From Bradyrhizobium arachidis (GTDB lineage Bacteria; Pseudomonadota; Alphaproteobacteria; Rhizobiales; Xanthobacteraceae), in contig NZ_CP030050.1 in NCBI RefSeq assembly GCF_015291705.1, positions 6,882,001-6,946,000 on the forward strand: a stretch of DNA of 64,000 nucleotides, read 5' to 3'. Below the pieces are notes generated by a model. The model was given only the letters and a program-made list of their open reading frames with translations, was not told the DNA's origin and made no database searches. Both the position numbers and the translations under genes were made by a program. This document shows, piece by piece, positions 36,712 to 45,443 of the stretch (position 1 is the stretch's first letter; each line of letters opens with the position of its first letter).

Positions 36712-37029
36712 TTATCGCTTGGTCGCCGGCCATGGCTCCGCGTTCGTGACATAGACCCAATACGGAACGCCAAATCCGGAATATAGCTGGCCCCATGGCT
36801 TCAAATAGAAATGCCAAGCTCGAACGTCGCGACGTTCAACAACTTCGGCCGGGACGATGTACAGAGGCTCGCCACCTTCGTAAAATTGTAGATTTGGGAA
36901 TCGTGCACGCGCCCGCGTGATCGCCGCGCGGCTGAAGGCTTCGATTTTGTCGCTTTCACGTCAATGTCCCGCCTTGAGTTCGCGAACTCGCAGGCGACCG
37001 GCCTCTCCCTGGCGATGGCGACGAGTCAA
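36712..37029 (-). pseudogene. Broken small gene coupled to gmhB
   Basis: A reading frame begins at a TTG that overlaps the gmhB stop (TTGA), runs 22 codons (TRRHRQGEAGRLRVRELKAGH), meets a TGA at 36961-36963, and then continues without interruption for 82 codons to TAA at 36712-36714. The second part looks like real protein: FPNLQFYEGGEPLYIVP, then RAWHFYLKPWGQ and VPYWVYVTNAEPWP, rich in aromatic residues, and it contains no start codon of its own. The simplest reading is a ~105-residue gene interrupted by one nonsense mutation (or a sequencing error). I do not recognise the family. Confidence 0.42.
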
Positions 37030-37586
37030 TCCTGCGTTCCCGCACCTCCATGCTGCCAGAGCGGTTGATGCGGAGGATTGTCGGACCAATTCGTTAATAG
37101 CGGGGTGATGAAGGCATGAAGATTAGACCCATTGAACAGATAGGCTGTGATGCCGGCGGCCTGCGCCGCTGCAAGGTCGCTTTGCTTGTCCCCGATCATG
37201 AAGCTAGCATCCATATCGACCGAATAACGCTCAAGCAAACCTGTAATCATTCCCGGTCGCGGCTTGCGGCAGTTGCAGACGAGACGATATCGCTCGATCG
37301 AACCATCGGGATGATGTGGACAGAACTCGAACGCATCTATATGCGCACCGACGATAGCAAGCTCACGCGACATCCATTCGTGCAAATTGCGAACGTGCCG
37401 CTCCTCGAAAAACCCCCTCGCGACTCCCGATTGGTTCGTTACTACGAAAGCAAAGTACCCGGCATCATTGACTGCTTTTACGGCACGGTGCGCTCCTTCC
37501 ACCCACCGGATCCTGGCCGGATCAAAAGCATAGCCGTCGTCCTCATTGAGCACGCCATCGCGATCAAAAAATACTGCGGGACGCAT
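37026..37586 (-). CDS. gmhB: D-glycero-D-manno-heptose 1,7-bisphosphate phosphatase (HAD)
   Basis: The 186-residue HAD phosphatase has the DxD nucleophile motif FFDRDGVLNEDDG at residues 7-18, TNQSGVARGFFEE, the zinc-binding loop CPHHPDG…CNCRKPRPGM, and FMIGDKQSDLAAA with the Mg-binding aspartates. These are GmhB hallmarks. The enzyme removes a phosphate from heptose bisphosphate on the way to ADP- or GDP-heptose for LPS or glycan. No other heptose genes are in the window, so it serves a pathway elsewhere. The ATG at 37586 is preferred to a TTG one codon earlier. Confidence 0.9.
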   Translation of the reverse strand: MRPAVFFDRDGVLNEDDGYAFDPARIRWVEGAHRAVKAVNDAGYFAFVVTNQSGVARGFFEERHVRNLHEWMSRELAIVGAHIDAFEFCPHHPDGSIERYRLVCNCRKPRPGMITGLLERYSVDMDASFMIGDKQSDLAAAQAAGITAYLFNGSNLHAFITPLLTNWSDNPPHQPLWQHGGAGTQD

Positions 37587-38955
37587 CAAAGCTCACTAAC
37601 CCAACTTGGAAGGGGCCACCGATTTTCCGGCAAGCACGGCTACATTTCAATATCTGAGCAGTTGGACGGCATCGTACTCGCGGGCGCCTCTCTTGCATCC
37701 TGCTCGTTGCCGTTCGCGCGAAATAGCCCCGTTTGTCGCTTTGACGCCCGTCACACGCTCTCGTCTTTACCCCACAGGCGTGAGAACAATAGCCGTTGCC
37801 TGCAAAACGAGCAACAATGTTGCGACAGAAAGGCCTGGCATTCATCGGCAGTTGGAGCATTACTGAGTCGGCGCGCCGGTATCTCGCCTCGCGGTCGCGG
37901 GCTTAAGGCAGTACGGCCTCCGGAGCCGCTTGTCTTGCGCAGAAGATACCATGCGAACAATGGACAAAAGCCGATATACGAGGTCAATACCTTCACCCCA
38001 GCCTCACGGCAGCAGATCGTATTCGGCCGACCCAGCATTGCAACGACAGCTCTTCTTGCTTCGATTCAAGCCGATCGAGGGCTGGTCGCGAGATGCGACA
38101 TCTGACATCGCCGACGCGCTGGCCGAGCGCGCGGCCACCACCAACGCGGAGATGCCGCCGGCGCGCGCGATTGATTCGCGCCGACCATCATGGCGCTCTG
38201 ACGTGCAGCCCGCCATGCCCCTTCGCCAATCCACCCAGTTAGATCTCATCGACTCTGGATTTGCGGCGGCTTCCGAAAAGTGTGGCGGTTACTAAGCCCC
38301 GCGATGCCGAGGCCTTGACATTAGATCGTGAGATCTGATCAGTACTTCGCCACGACCAAAGCGGGCCAGTTGAAGCGTAAACAAAGGAGGTGCTGATCGC
38401 CTGCACCAGGGGGTTTTAAGGCGATGTCGCGGCCGTTGGAAGGTTGCCCACATCGTCAGTTCGTTGATGGGCCTTCTTGTCTGGTATTCGGTTCTCATAA
38501 GCCAGCCAGGAGCCAAAATGCCGAAGATCTGAGGCTACACCGCCGCCGACGAGCCAGCGCCGCGATTGAAACCATCGGTGTGCAGGCCGGACCGGAGCGC
38601 CGTACCCCTCTGTTGAACAGGATCGTGCCCATCCAGTGCGAGCTGGAGAAACCGCCGTTCACGCAAGAAAGGACATTCGGCACAACCAACAGCCGAGCGC
38701 GCGCCAGGAGCCCAAGAGCCGTCATTCTTGATCTTACCAGCAACGAACGGCCCCTGGTCCTGAATGGCGCCCTTGAGGCTATCGGACCGGCCGTCTGCAA
38801 AACACGCCAGCAAGCCAGGATCAGCCAAGCAAGAACTGGCTACGCAAAGCAGACCAGCATCAATGAGAGGCTCCGTCGGATCCGCTGAGCAACCCGTACG
38901 CTTTCCGCGCGGTGCGTGTGCTAAAATCGCAAAGACAGACGCGCACTCGCCGCAT
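37587..38955. other. Gene-poor 1.4-kb region
   Basis: Between gmhB and fcl there is no gene I can support on either strand. Many overlapping frames of 75-150 codons occur in both directions with stop codons and odd composition. One plus-strand stretch at about 38050-38160 (FKPIEGWSRDATSDIADALAERA on reading) is protein-like, suggesting a decayed gene, but I cannot name it. The base composition is lower in GC than the flanks. It may be a scar of past insertions at the left border of the polysaccharide locus. Confidence 0.4.
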
Positions 38956-39897
38956 CTATACTTGCGACAAATACACTGCATAGGCGCGCTTCAGGCCATC
39001 GTGAAGCGAGGTGGTCGCGCGCCAGCCGAGCCCATTGAGGCGGCCGACGTCGAGCAGCTTGCGCGGCGTGCCATCGGGACGCGAGGTGTCGAAGCTGATC
39101 TCGCCGCTGTAGCCGACGATCTCGGCTACGACACGCGCGAATTCGGCGATGGCAATGTCCTCGCCGGTGCCGATGTTGATGAGCTCAGGCCTCGAATAGG
39201 TCTTCATCAGGTGCACGCAGGCATCCGCCATGTCGTCGACAAAGAGGAACTCGCGCCGCGGCGTGCCGGTGCCCCAGACTACGACATTCGTCGCGCCGGA
39301 CACTTTCGCCTCGTGGAAGCGGCGGATCAGGGCGGCGACCACGTGGCTCATCTCAGGATGATAGTTGTCGCCGGGGCCGTAGAGATTGGTCGGCATCACG
39401 CTGATGAAATCGCTGCCATACTGGCTGCGATAGGCCTCCACCATCTTGATGCCCGCGATCTTGGCAATCGCATAGGGCTCGTTGGTCGGCTCCAGCGGGC
39501 CGGTCAGCACGGAATCCTCGCGCAGCGGCTGAGGCGCCAGCTTCGGATAGATGCAGGACGAGCCCAGAAACATCAGCTTCTCGGCGCCGTTCTGGTGCGC
39601 GGCATGGATCACGTTGGCCGCGATCGCTATGTTGTCGTAGATGAACTCGGCGCGCAGCGTGTTGTTGGCGACGATGCCGCCGACCTTGGCGGCGGCAAGG
39701 AAGATCACCTGCGGCCGCACGCGCGCGAACCAGTCGAACACGGCGGCCTGGTTGCAGAGATCGAGCTCGCGGCGGTCCACCGTGACGAGCCTCGCATCCT
39801 CCCGTTCGAGCCGGCGCACCAGCGCGGCTCCGACCATGCCGCGATGGCCGGCGACGTAGACGCTTTTGCCTTTCAGCTCAAACGCTGTGCTTGCCAC
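38956..39897 (-). CDS. fcl: GDP-L-fucose synthase
   Basis: The 313-residue SDR-type enzyme (also called WcaG) converts GDP-4-keto-6-deoxy-mannose to GDP-L-fucose by 3,5-epimerisation and reduction. Visible are [12 protein letters not shown] (NADP-binding), [12 protein letters not shown] and the catalytic YAIAKIAG, plus the family's [20 protein letters not shown]. It starts inside gmd (20-bp overlap), so the two are coupled. The product probably feeds the O-antigen made by the locus to the right. Confidence 0.96.
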   Translation of the reverse strand: MASTAFELKGKSVYVAGHRGMVGAALVRRLEREDARLVTVDRRELDLCNQAAVFDWFARVRPQVIFLAAAKVGGIVANNTLRAEFIYDNIAIAANVIHAAHQNGAEKLMFLGSSCIYPKLAPQPLREDSVLTGPLEPTNEPYAIAKIAGIKMVEAYRSQYGSDFISVMPTNLYGPGDNYHPEMSHVVAALIRRFHEAKVSGATNVVVWGTGTPRREFLFVDDMADACVHLMKTYSRPELINIGTGEDIAIAEFARVVAEIVGYSGEISFDTSRPDGTPRKLLDVGRLNGLGWRATTSLHDGLKRAYAVYLSQV

Positions 39898-40948
39898 GGC
39901 CGGCGTCCCGTTTCGCGTCCGCCAGATCGCTCGCTACCATCTCCTCGACGAGCTGTGCAAACGTCCGCTTCGGCTTCCAGCCGAGCACCTGGCGCGCCTT
40001 GCTGGCGTCACCGACCAGGAGATCGACCTCGGTCGGGCGGAAATAGGTGGGATCGATTCTCACCACGGCCTCGCCGCTCGTCTCGTCGACGCCGGTCTCG
40101 TCAACGCCCTGCCCGCGCCATGCGATGCGGCGGCCGACATGGGCGAAAGCCAGCTCGACCATCTCGCGCACCGAACGCGTCTCGCCGGTGGCGAGCACGA
40201 AATCATCAGGCTTGTCGGCCTGGAGGATCATGTGCATGCCTTCGACGTAGTCCCTGGCATGGCCCCAGTCGCGCTTGGCTTCGAGGTTGCCGAGATAGAG
40301 CGTGTCTTCGAGGCCGACTTCGATGCGGGCGACGGCACGGGTGATCTTGCGGGTGACGAAGGTCTCGCCGCGGATCGGGCTCTCATGGTTGAACAGGATG
40401 CCGTTGCTCGCGAACATGCCATAGGCTTCGCGGTAGTTCACCGTGATCCAGTAGCCGTAGAGTTTGGCGACGCCGTAAGGCGAGCGCGGGTAGAACGGCG
40501 TGGTCTCCTTCTGCGGGATCTCCTGCACGAGGCCGTAAAGCTCGGAGGTCGAGGCCTGGTAGAACCGCGTCTCCTTCTCCATGCCGAGGATGCGGATGGC
40601 CTCCAGGAGGCGCAGCACGCCGATGGCGTCGGCATTGGCGGTGTATTCCGGGCTCTCGAAGCTGACGGCGACGTGGCTCTGGGCAGCGAGATTATAGATC
40701 TCGGTGGGGCGGATCTGCTGCATCAGGCGGATCAGATTGGTCGAATCCGTCATGTCGCCATAGTGTATCAGGAACGGCACATTGCCGACATGCGGGTCCT
40801 GGTAGAGGTGATCGACGCGCGCGGTGTTGAACGAGGACGAGCGGCGCTTGATGCCGTGCACGACATAGCCGAGCGACAGCAGATATTCGGCGAGATAGGC
40901 GCCGTCCTGGCCGGTCACACCGGTGATCAAGGCCACCCGCTTCGTCAT
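39878..40948 (-). CDS. gmd: GDP-mannose 4,6-dehydratase
   Basis: The 356-residue enzyme turns GDP-mannose into GDP-4-keto-6-deoxy-mannose. It has [17 protein letters not shown] (NADP loop), [17 protein letters not shown], the catalytic YGVAK in [14 protein letters not shown], and [17 protein letters not shown] start at 40948 because GAGGAAC precedes this ATG. It is the first gene of the gmd-fcl operon. Another, broken copy of its 5' end is found at 43600-43735. Confidence 0.97.
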   Translation of the reverse strand: MTKRVALITGVTGQDGAYLAEYLLSLGYVVHGIKRRSSSFNTARVDHLYQDPHVGNVPFLIHYGDMTDSTNLIRLMQQIRPTEIYNLAAQSHVAVSFESPEYTANADAIGVLRLLEAIRILGMEKETRFYQASTSELYGLVQEIPQKETTPFYPRSPYGVAKLYGYWITVNYREAYGMFASNGILFNHESPIRGETFVTRKITRAVARIEVGLEDTLYLGNLEAKRDWGHARDYVEGMHMILQADKPDDFVLATGETRSVREMVELAFAHVGRRIAWRGQGVDETGVDETSGEAVVRIDPTYFRPTEVDLLVGDASKARQVLGWKPKRTFAQLVEEMVASDLADAKRDAGRGKHSV

Positions 40949-41338
40949 ACGTTCCTCTAGGGGTGAAGTAGAATGTTCAATCGACGATTGTACCATTTGA
41001 ACATTAACGCTGTCTCGTCAACCCGAACTACATCGCCAAAAAAACACAGGAGGCCCGGAACAACGACTGCAGAATGACATCGCATCCGCTGACGATGCTG
41101 CGAACAAACCGCGTAGCTGAACTAAGATAATCGATGAGGCGAGACCGCTGCTCGGCCTGACGGCGCGTGCGGTGAAGGCAGCTGCAAGCTTCGACAGAAA
41201 GACCGCGATGATTGTCTATGCGTGGCTGATCGACAATTGCTGCGCGACCGGACCTTTCGGTCAACAGCGAGCAGCGTACAACGTTTTCGCCGGCGTGTCA
41301 GCGATTCAGTGCAACCAATTGCCAGACGACTAGAGCAG
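40949..41338. other. Intergenic region upstream of gmd
   Basis: About 390 bp between the gmd start and the stop of the methyltransferase gene upstream, same strand. Apart from the inverted repeat at 40972-41005 I see no gene or clear motif. The lower GC content suggests a junction between blocks of different origin. Confidence 0.4.
40972..41005 (-). promoter_or_regulatory. Operator-like inverted repeat upstream of gmd
   Basis: Perfect 9-bp arms AATGTTCAA (40972-40980) and TTGAACATT (40997-41005) are separated by 16 bp and lie 24-57 bp upstream of the gmd start. This could be a binding site of a dimeric regulator with widely spaced half-sites. The half-site GTTCA/TGAAC is shared with the boxes near 63167. 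Confidence 0.45.
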
Positions 41339-42403
41339 TCAGAATTTGCAGGTGTACCGCCGACCATTGGTGTTTGGATCCGAGCCGTCGCTGGTAGAAA
41401 AATATAGTGCACTCCCCCAATGAGAATATGCGCCTTTGCCGATCGTTCTGATCGTTTCGTGGGATGAATGGGGCGGTCCGAGCAGCTTGCCATCCTCAAA
41501 TAGGCCTAGCACTGATGCGATGGGATTCGAATTATTATCTCCGGGAGGAACGTGGTCTGGAAGAATGGAGGTCCATGTCTGTCCATCGGACGCACCCGAT
41601 GCAGACGAGATTAGGACCTCCCTAGGCTTATAAGCCGTAGTTCGCTTGCCATCCTTCATCTCGAACGGAGCAAACCAATCGATCGATCTTGATATTGGAG
41701 CTTCCCCCGTGAACTTTCTTCCGTACAGACTTTGTATCGGTACGGCCTTATCGAGTGAATTCGGCAGCTTTCGCGCCGCGAACATATGGAACGCAATTTT
41801 GTTGTCCATCGTCCCGAGCAGCCCTTCACCGAAGGACCCCGTCAGCGCTGGGCGAACTTGGCAAGAGCCTGGTGCTTGTATTTCAAAATGGATAGACGCC
41901 GAGTGCAGGAGTTCGTACCTGGCGGCGGCGTAGTAGTCCAACATCAAAGTAGGGCTGAATTGGTAGAAGCCGTGATCAATACAATTGCTCATAGGCAGAA
42001 TGTGAATGGCCAGGCCACCTGGCTTAAGCATTCGAGTGATATTCGTCAGCGCGTTGGGGACATGGAAAACGTGTTCAAGCGTTCCGCCGTTCAAAACGAC
42101 GCCAAATCTCCCGACCAGTTCTGTAGGGAGGTCTTCGTTGTTTAGGTCGAATTCAAAATCGGCGCCTTCGTATCGGCTTACATCCATGCTGGATAGTTCC
42201 GACATTCCGCAGGTTTCGAAGTAAGCCTGAGCGGTCATCTGCACATCACTACGAGGCCATAGCGAGAGTTTGCCGATAGCAGATTTGAACGTCCTTTCGG
42301 TGAACCCAACATCCATGACACCAAGGGTTAGGACTGGTCCATTCGCCTCGCGAGCGAGAAGCCATTCGCGCAACAGCACTGCAACGTTGAGAGCTAATCC
42401 CAT
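41339..42403 (-). CDS. SAM-dependent methyltransferase-like protein with conserved sugar-locus tail
   Basis: The 354-residue product has a methyltransferase-type fold in the first 150 residues, with VLTLGVMDVGF at the start, FGVVLNGGTLEHVFHVPNAL (motif IV) and RMLKPGGLAIHILPM (motif V); the usual GxGxG loop is poorly kept. The last 60 residues contain SHETIRTIGKGAYSHWG and LYFSTSDGSDPNTNGRRY, a pattern I associate with polysaccharide-locus proteins of Hyphomicrobiales but cannot assign. The composition is less GC-rich than the flanks. It may modify or bind a sugar of the surface glycan. Confidence 0.65.
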   Translation of the reverse strand: MGLALNVAVLLREWLLAREANGPVLTLGVMDVGFTERTFKSAIGKLSLWPRSDVQMTAQAYFETCGMSELSSMDVSRYEGADFEFDLNNEDLPTELVGRFGVVLNGGTLEHVFHVPNALTNITRMLKPGGLAIHILPMSNCIDHGFYQFSPTLMLDYYAAARYELLHSASIHFEIQAPGSCQVRPALTGSFGEGLLGTMDNKIAFHMFAARKLPNSLDKAVPIQSLYGRKFTGEAPISRSIDWFAPFEMKDGKRTTAYKPREVLISSASGASDGQTWTSILPDHVPPGDNNSNPIASVLGLFEDGKLLGPPHSSHETIRTIGKGAYSHWGSALYFSTSDGSDPNTNGRRYTCKF

Positions 42404-42624
42404 CGGACACCCGGTTCTTGTCCATTCTATTGGTGTATCACACGACCAACACCTTTGTGGCCGCTATAAAAGGTTCCAGGGCAGACATCAACGTCCCCGC
42501 GCGGCAACCTTGAATGCTAGCCGGACTTACGTATACAAAGGGACTTGTTGCTAATGGGTGACGCCCTATAAGACCGCGTTGTTTGACAGTCGTAGCAGAC
42601 ACTCGTTATTCACCGAACACGCTC

Positions 42625-43605
42625 ATGTGCTCAAGAATCAGCCCCCCGGGTAAGATTTCAAGCTCAACAACCTTGACCGAATTAGGCAACAACAAAATTG
42701 TGCTTGTGACCGGTGCCAGTGGTTTTGTTGGCCGCCACTTGGTCAAATATCTTGCGGAACGCGAATACACTGTCATTGCGGGTTCACGCTCATTTTTTGG
42801 GTTTAAGCATCCGAATATAACAAATATCCAGCTACCGGATTTGACCAGCCGTTTTGACTGGAGATCACTATTATATCAATGTGATACGGTAGTACATCTA
42901 GCCGGTTTGGCGCACAGTTTTGCGAGTGATGATCTATATAATTTAGTCAACGTTCAAGCCGTAGCATCACTTGCGCAAGCAGCAAAAGAGTGTGGCACGA
43001 AACAACTCGTTTATGTTTCATCAATTGCAGCGCAGTCAGGTTCGTATGCTGACGTAAATCTGACCGAGGCAGATCCACCTCGGCCGACAAATGCTTATGG
43101 CCGCTCTAAACTGGCGGCAGAAGATATCGTCCGCGCCGCGGATGTTCCGTTCACCATCCTTCGGCCAGTAGTCATGTATGGGTTCAAAGAAAAGGGCAAT
43201 TTTGCTTTGATGAGGAAATGTGCACGTTTGCCGGTCCCACTTCCATTCGGAAGCCTCAAAGCACCCAGATCGGTATTATCAATCAGCAATTTTAGTTCGG
43301 CCGTTGATTTCGTTCTGAGGGATGTTCGATCAATCGGCGAAACGTTTATTGTCTCCGATCCTAGGGCGGTCAGTGTGGCAGAGATGATAGCCGCGTATCG
43401 CGTCGCTTTGGGGAAACGCCCTAATCTAATCCAAGTACCGGAGAAGTGGATCGAAACGACATTTAAACTTCTGGGCCAAGAAGGAATGTGGCAGCGCATG
43501 GGCTGCCCGCTCTTAGCTTCTCCTCATAAGCTATTGCAACGGGGCTGGACACCGGAACAAAATAGCTTCTCAGTACAGAGAGATAAAGAAAAGCAGGTTG
43601 ATTGA
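42625..43605 (+). CDS. NAD-dependent epimerase/dehydratase, AT-rich
   Basis: The 326-residue extended SDR begins its Rossmann fold with VLVTGASGFVGRHLVKYL at about residue 22 and keeps the catalytic Ser region VYVSSIAAQSG and YGRSK. The later part (PVVMYGFKEKGNFALMRKCARLPVPLPFG) resembles UDP-sugar 4-epimerases/4-reductases of O-antigen loci, such as the QuiNAc-4-keto reductases. The gene is clearly AT-richer than its surroundings and oriented opposite to them, which suggests recent transfer. The last few codons (QVD and the stop) come from antisense sequence of a gmd remnant. Start uncertain: ATG at 42625 or a TTG at 42583; neither has a good ribosome binding site. Confidence 0.75.
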   Translation: MCSRISPPGKISSSTTLTELGNNKIVLVTGASGFVGRHLVKYLAEREYTVIAGSRSFFGFKHPNITNIQLPDLTSRFDWRSLLYQCDTVVHLAGLAHSFASDDLYNLVNVQAVASLAQAAKECGTKQLVYVSSIAAQSGSYADVNLTEADPPRPTNAYGRSKLAAEDIVRAADVPFTILRPVVMYGFKEKGNFALMRKCARLPVPLPFGSLKAPRSVLSISNFSSAVDFVLRDVRSIGETFIVSDPRAVSVAEMIAAYRVALGKRPNLIQVPEKWIETTFKLLGQEGMWQRMGCPLLASPHKLLQRGWTPEQNSFSVQRDKEKQVD

Positions 43606-43735
43606 CACGCGCCGTGTTGAACGAGGATGATCTACGCTTCATCCCAAGGCCGAGCAGATACTCCACGAGATACTCGCCCTACTGCCCTTGATGCCGATAA
43701 TCAACATTACGCCGCTTCGAATCCTGAGCCACCAT
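43600..43735 (-). pseudogene. 5' remnant of a second gmd gene
   Basis: Read on the minus strand, the sequence aligns with the start of gmd: GAAGCGG, GGGCAG then a stop where GQD is expected, GAGTATCTCGTGGAGTATCTGC encoding EYLVEYLL, GLG, then [13 protein letters not shown]. The real gmd has [15 protein letters not shown]…[14 protein letters not shown]. The remnant has a stop codon after GQ, lacks about 12-15 bases encoding the VVHGI piece, and breaks off at the 3' end of the AT-rich epimerase gene. Confidence 0.75.
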
Positions 43736-43859
43736 TTTTCCAGAAAGCGAATTGTCCGATCCAGAGGGGACGGTCTGTAGTAATTCGAGCAGCCCTCAAC
43801 TTTCATGGCGAGATTGGTCGGCCGTATGGGTCTTTGAAGGCTGCACGGGGCGCTCGCGA

Positions 43860-44957
43860 TCAAAACGTCAGCACCAAATCGATCACTTCGTCCTGCTGCT
43901 GGCGCGTGATCTCGGCGAACATCGGCAGCGAGAGAATCCGGCCCTGATTGCGATGGGCGTTGGGGAATTGCTCGAGCCGGTGGTTGAACCGCGCATAGGC
44001 CGGCAGGAACGGCAGCGCCGTGGGATAGTTGATCGCGGTCTGCACGCCATTGGCGTTTAGATGGGCGGCGAGCGCGTCGCGGCGCGGATGCCTGATCGTG
44101 TAGAGGTGATAGACGTGGCTGCGCGCCGGCGCGACCTCGGGCACCACGACATCCTCGATCTGGTTGAGACCGGCATCATAGACTTCGGCTGCAGCCTGCC
44201 GCGCTTCGGTCCAGGCGGCGAGATGCGGGAGCTTGGCCGAGAGGATCGCGGCCTGCATGCCGTCGAGCCGGCTGTTGATGCCCTCGATATGGTGCTGGTG
44301 CTTCACCAATCCGCCGTGGCGCGCCAGCATCGCCATATGCTCGGCCAGCGCCTTGTCGTTGGTGACGACCGCGCCGGCGTCGCCCATCGCGCCGAGATTC
44401 TTTCCGGGATAGAACGAGTAGGTCGCGGCCTCGCCGAACGTCCCGACCATGCGGCCCTTGTAGCGCGCGAGATGGGCCTGGGCGCAGTCCTCGATCACCC
44501 ACAGCTTGTGCTTTTGCGCGATCGCCATGATAGCGTCCATGTCGGCTGGTTGGCCGTACAGATGCACCGGGATGATGCCAACCGTGCGCGGCGTGATCGC
44601 GGCCTCGATCGCCGCCGGATCGATCGTGAAGGTCGCGTCGTCGGTGTCGCAGAAGACCACGGTGGCGCCGGCATGGGTGATCATCGCCGCGGTCGAGATC
44701 CAGGAATGCGCCGTCGTGATCACCTCGTCGCCCGGTTGCACCTTCAGCGCCCGCGTGGCGAGGTAGAGCGCGTCGGTGCCGTTGGCGCAGGATACGCAGT
44801 GCGCGATCTCCGCAGCCGCAGCGAATTCGCGCTCGAAGGTGTCGACATAGCTGCCGCGAATGAAGGCGTTGTCGCGGATCACGCCGGCGATCGCCGCATC
44901 GATCTCACCCTTGATCGATTGGTATTGCAGTTGCAGGTCGGCATACGGCACAGCCAT
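43860..44957 (-). CDS. DegT/DnrJ/EryC1-type sugar aminotransferase, WbpE-like
   Basis: The 365-residue PLP enzyme has the typical fold type I layout: ANGTDALYLATRAL, GDEVITTAHSWISTAAMITHAGA, the EDCAQAH region and the PLP-binding lysine in SFYPGKNLGAMGDAG. It resembles aminotransferases that convert a 3-keto-UDP-hexosaminuronic acid to the 3-amino sugar (WbpE of Pseudomonas). This fits the neighbouring acetyltransferase (WbpD-like) and oxidoreductase (WbpB-like), which would come before and after it in the pathway. It is the last gene of the WbpB-D-E set on the minus strand. Confidence 0.88.
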   Translation of the reverse strand: MAVPYADLQLQYQSIKGEIDAAIAGVIRDNAFIRGSYVDTFEREFAAAAEIAHCVSCANGTDALYLATRALKVQPGDEVITTAHSWISTAAMITHAGATVVFCDTDDATFTIDPAAIEAAITPRTVGIIPVHLYGQPADMDAIMAIAQKHKLWVIEDCAQAHLARYKGRMVGTFGEAATYSFYPGKNLGAMGDAGAVVTNDKALAEHMAMLARHGGLVKHQHHIEGINSRLDGMQAAILSAKLPHLAAWTEARQAAAEVYDAGLNQIEDVVVPEVAPARSHVYHLYTIRHPRRDALAAHLNANGVQTAINYPTALPFLPAYARFNHRLEQFPNAHRNQGRILSLPMFAEITRQQQDEVIDLVLTF

Positions 44958-44975
44958 CGATATACCTCTATTGCC

Positions 44976-45443
44976 CTATTGGCTCGCCACCAGGCGGCGC
45001 GCCGGATTGCCGGCATAGGTGCCGGGCGTCGTAATGTCCTTGGTCACCACCGATCCTGCGCCGATGACGACGTCGTCGACGATTTTGACCGGCATGATGG
45101 TGGCGTTGGAGCCGATCGACACGCGGCTTCCGATCACAGTCTCACGCCACAACTCCTTGCGTCCGCGCGCCGGGCCGCCGGTCGCGAACGTGTCGTTGAC
45201 GAACATCACGCCGTGCCCGACGAAGCAGTCTTCGCCGATGGTGACGAGTTCGCAGATGAAGGCATGCGACTGCACGCGGGTCCGCGCCCCCACGACCACG
45301 CCCTTCTGGATCTCGGTGAACGGCCCGACGAAACAATCGTCGCCGAGCGTGCAACCGTAAAGGTTGCAGGGCTCGACGATCTTGACGCGCTCACCGAACA
45401 CGACGTCACGCACGCTGGCCTGATGCACGTCCGGCCGATTCAC
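44976..45443 (-). CDS. Hexapeptide-repeat acetyltransferase, WbpD-like
   Basis: The 155-residue protein is a left-handed beta-helix acyltransferase with repeated hexapeptides (TLGDDCFVGPFTEI, VVVGARTRVQSHAFI, TIGEDCFVGHGVMF, VIGSRVSIGSNATIM, VIGAGSVVT) and the ending AGNPARRL. Its size and the FVNDTFATGG stretch match UDP-2-acetamido-3-amino-glucuronate N-acetyltransferase. It starts within four bases of the end of the oxidoreductase gene (ATGA overlap) and is followed 18 bp later by the aminotransferase gene. Confidence 0.85.
   Translation of the reverse strand: MNRPDVHQASVRDVVFGERVKIVEPCNLYGCTLGDDCFVGPFTEIQKGVVVGARTRVQSHAFICELVTIGEDCFVGHGVMFVNDTFATGGPARGRKELWRETVIGSRVSIGSNATIMPVKIVDDVVIGAGSVVTKDITTPGTYAGNPARRLVASQ

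Noticed and set aside
38764..40344. 526-codon plus-strand frame opposite fcl and gmd
   Set aside because: It is antisense to two enzymes with intact catalytic residues and mostly reads as Arg/Ala/His-rich sequence.
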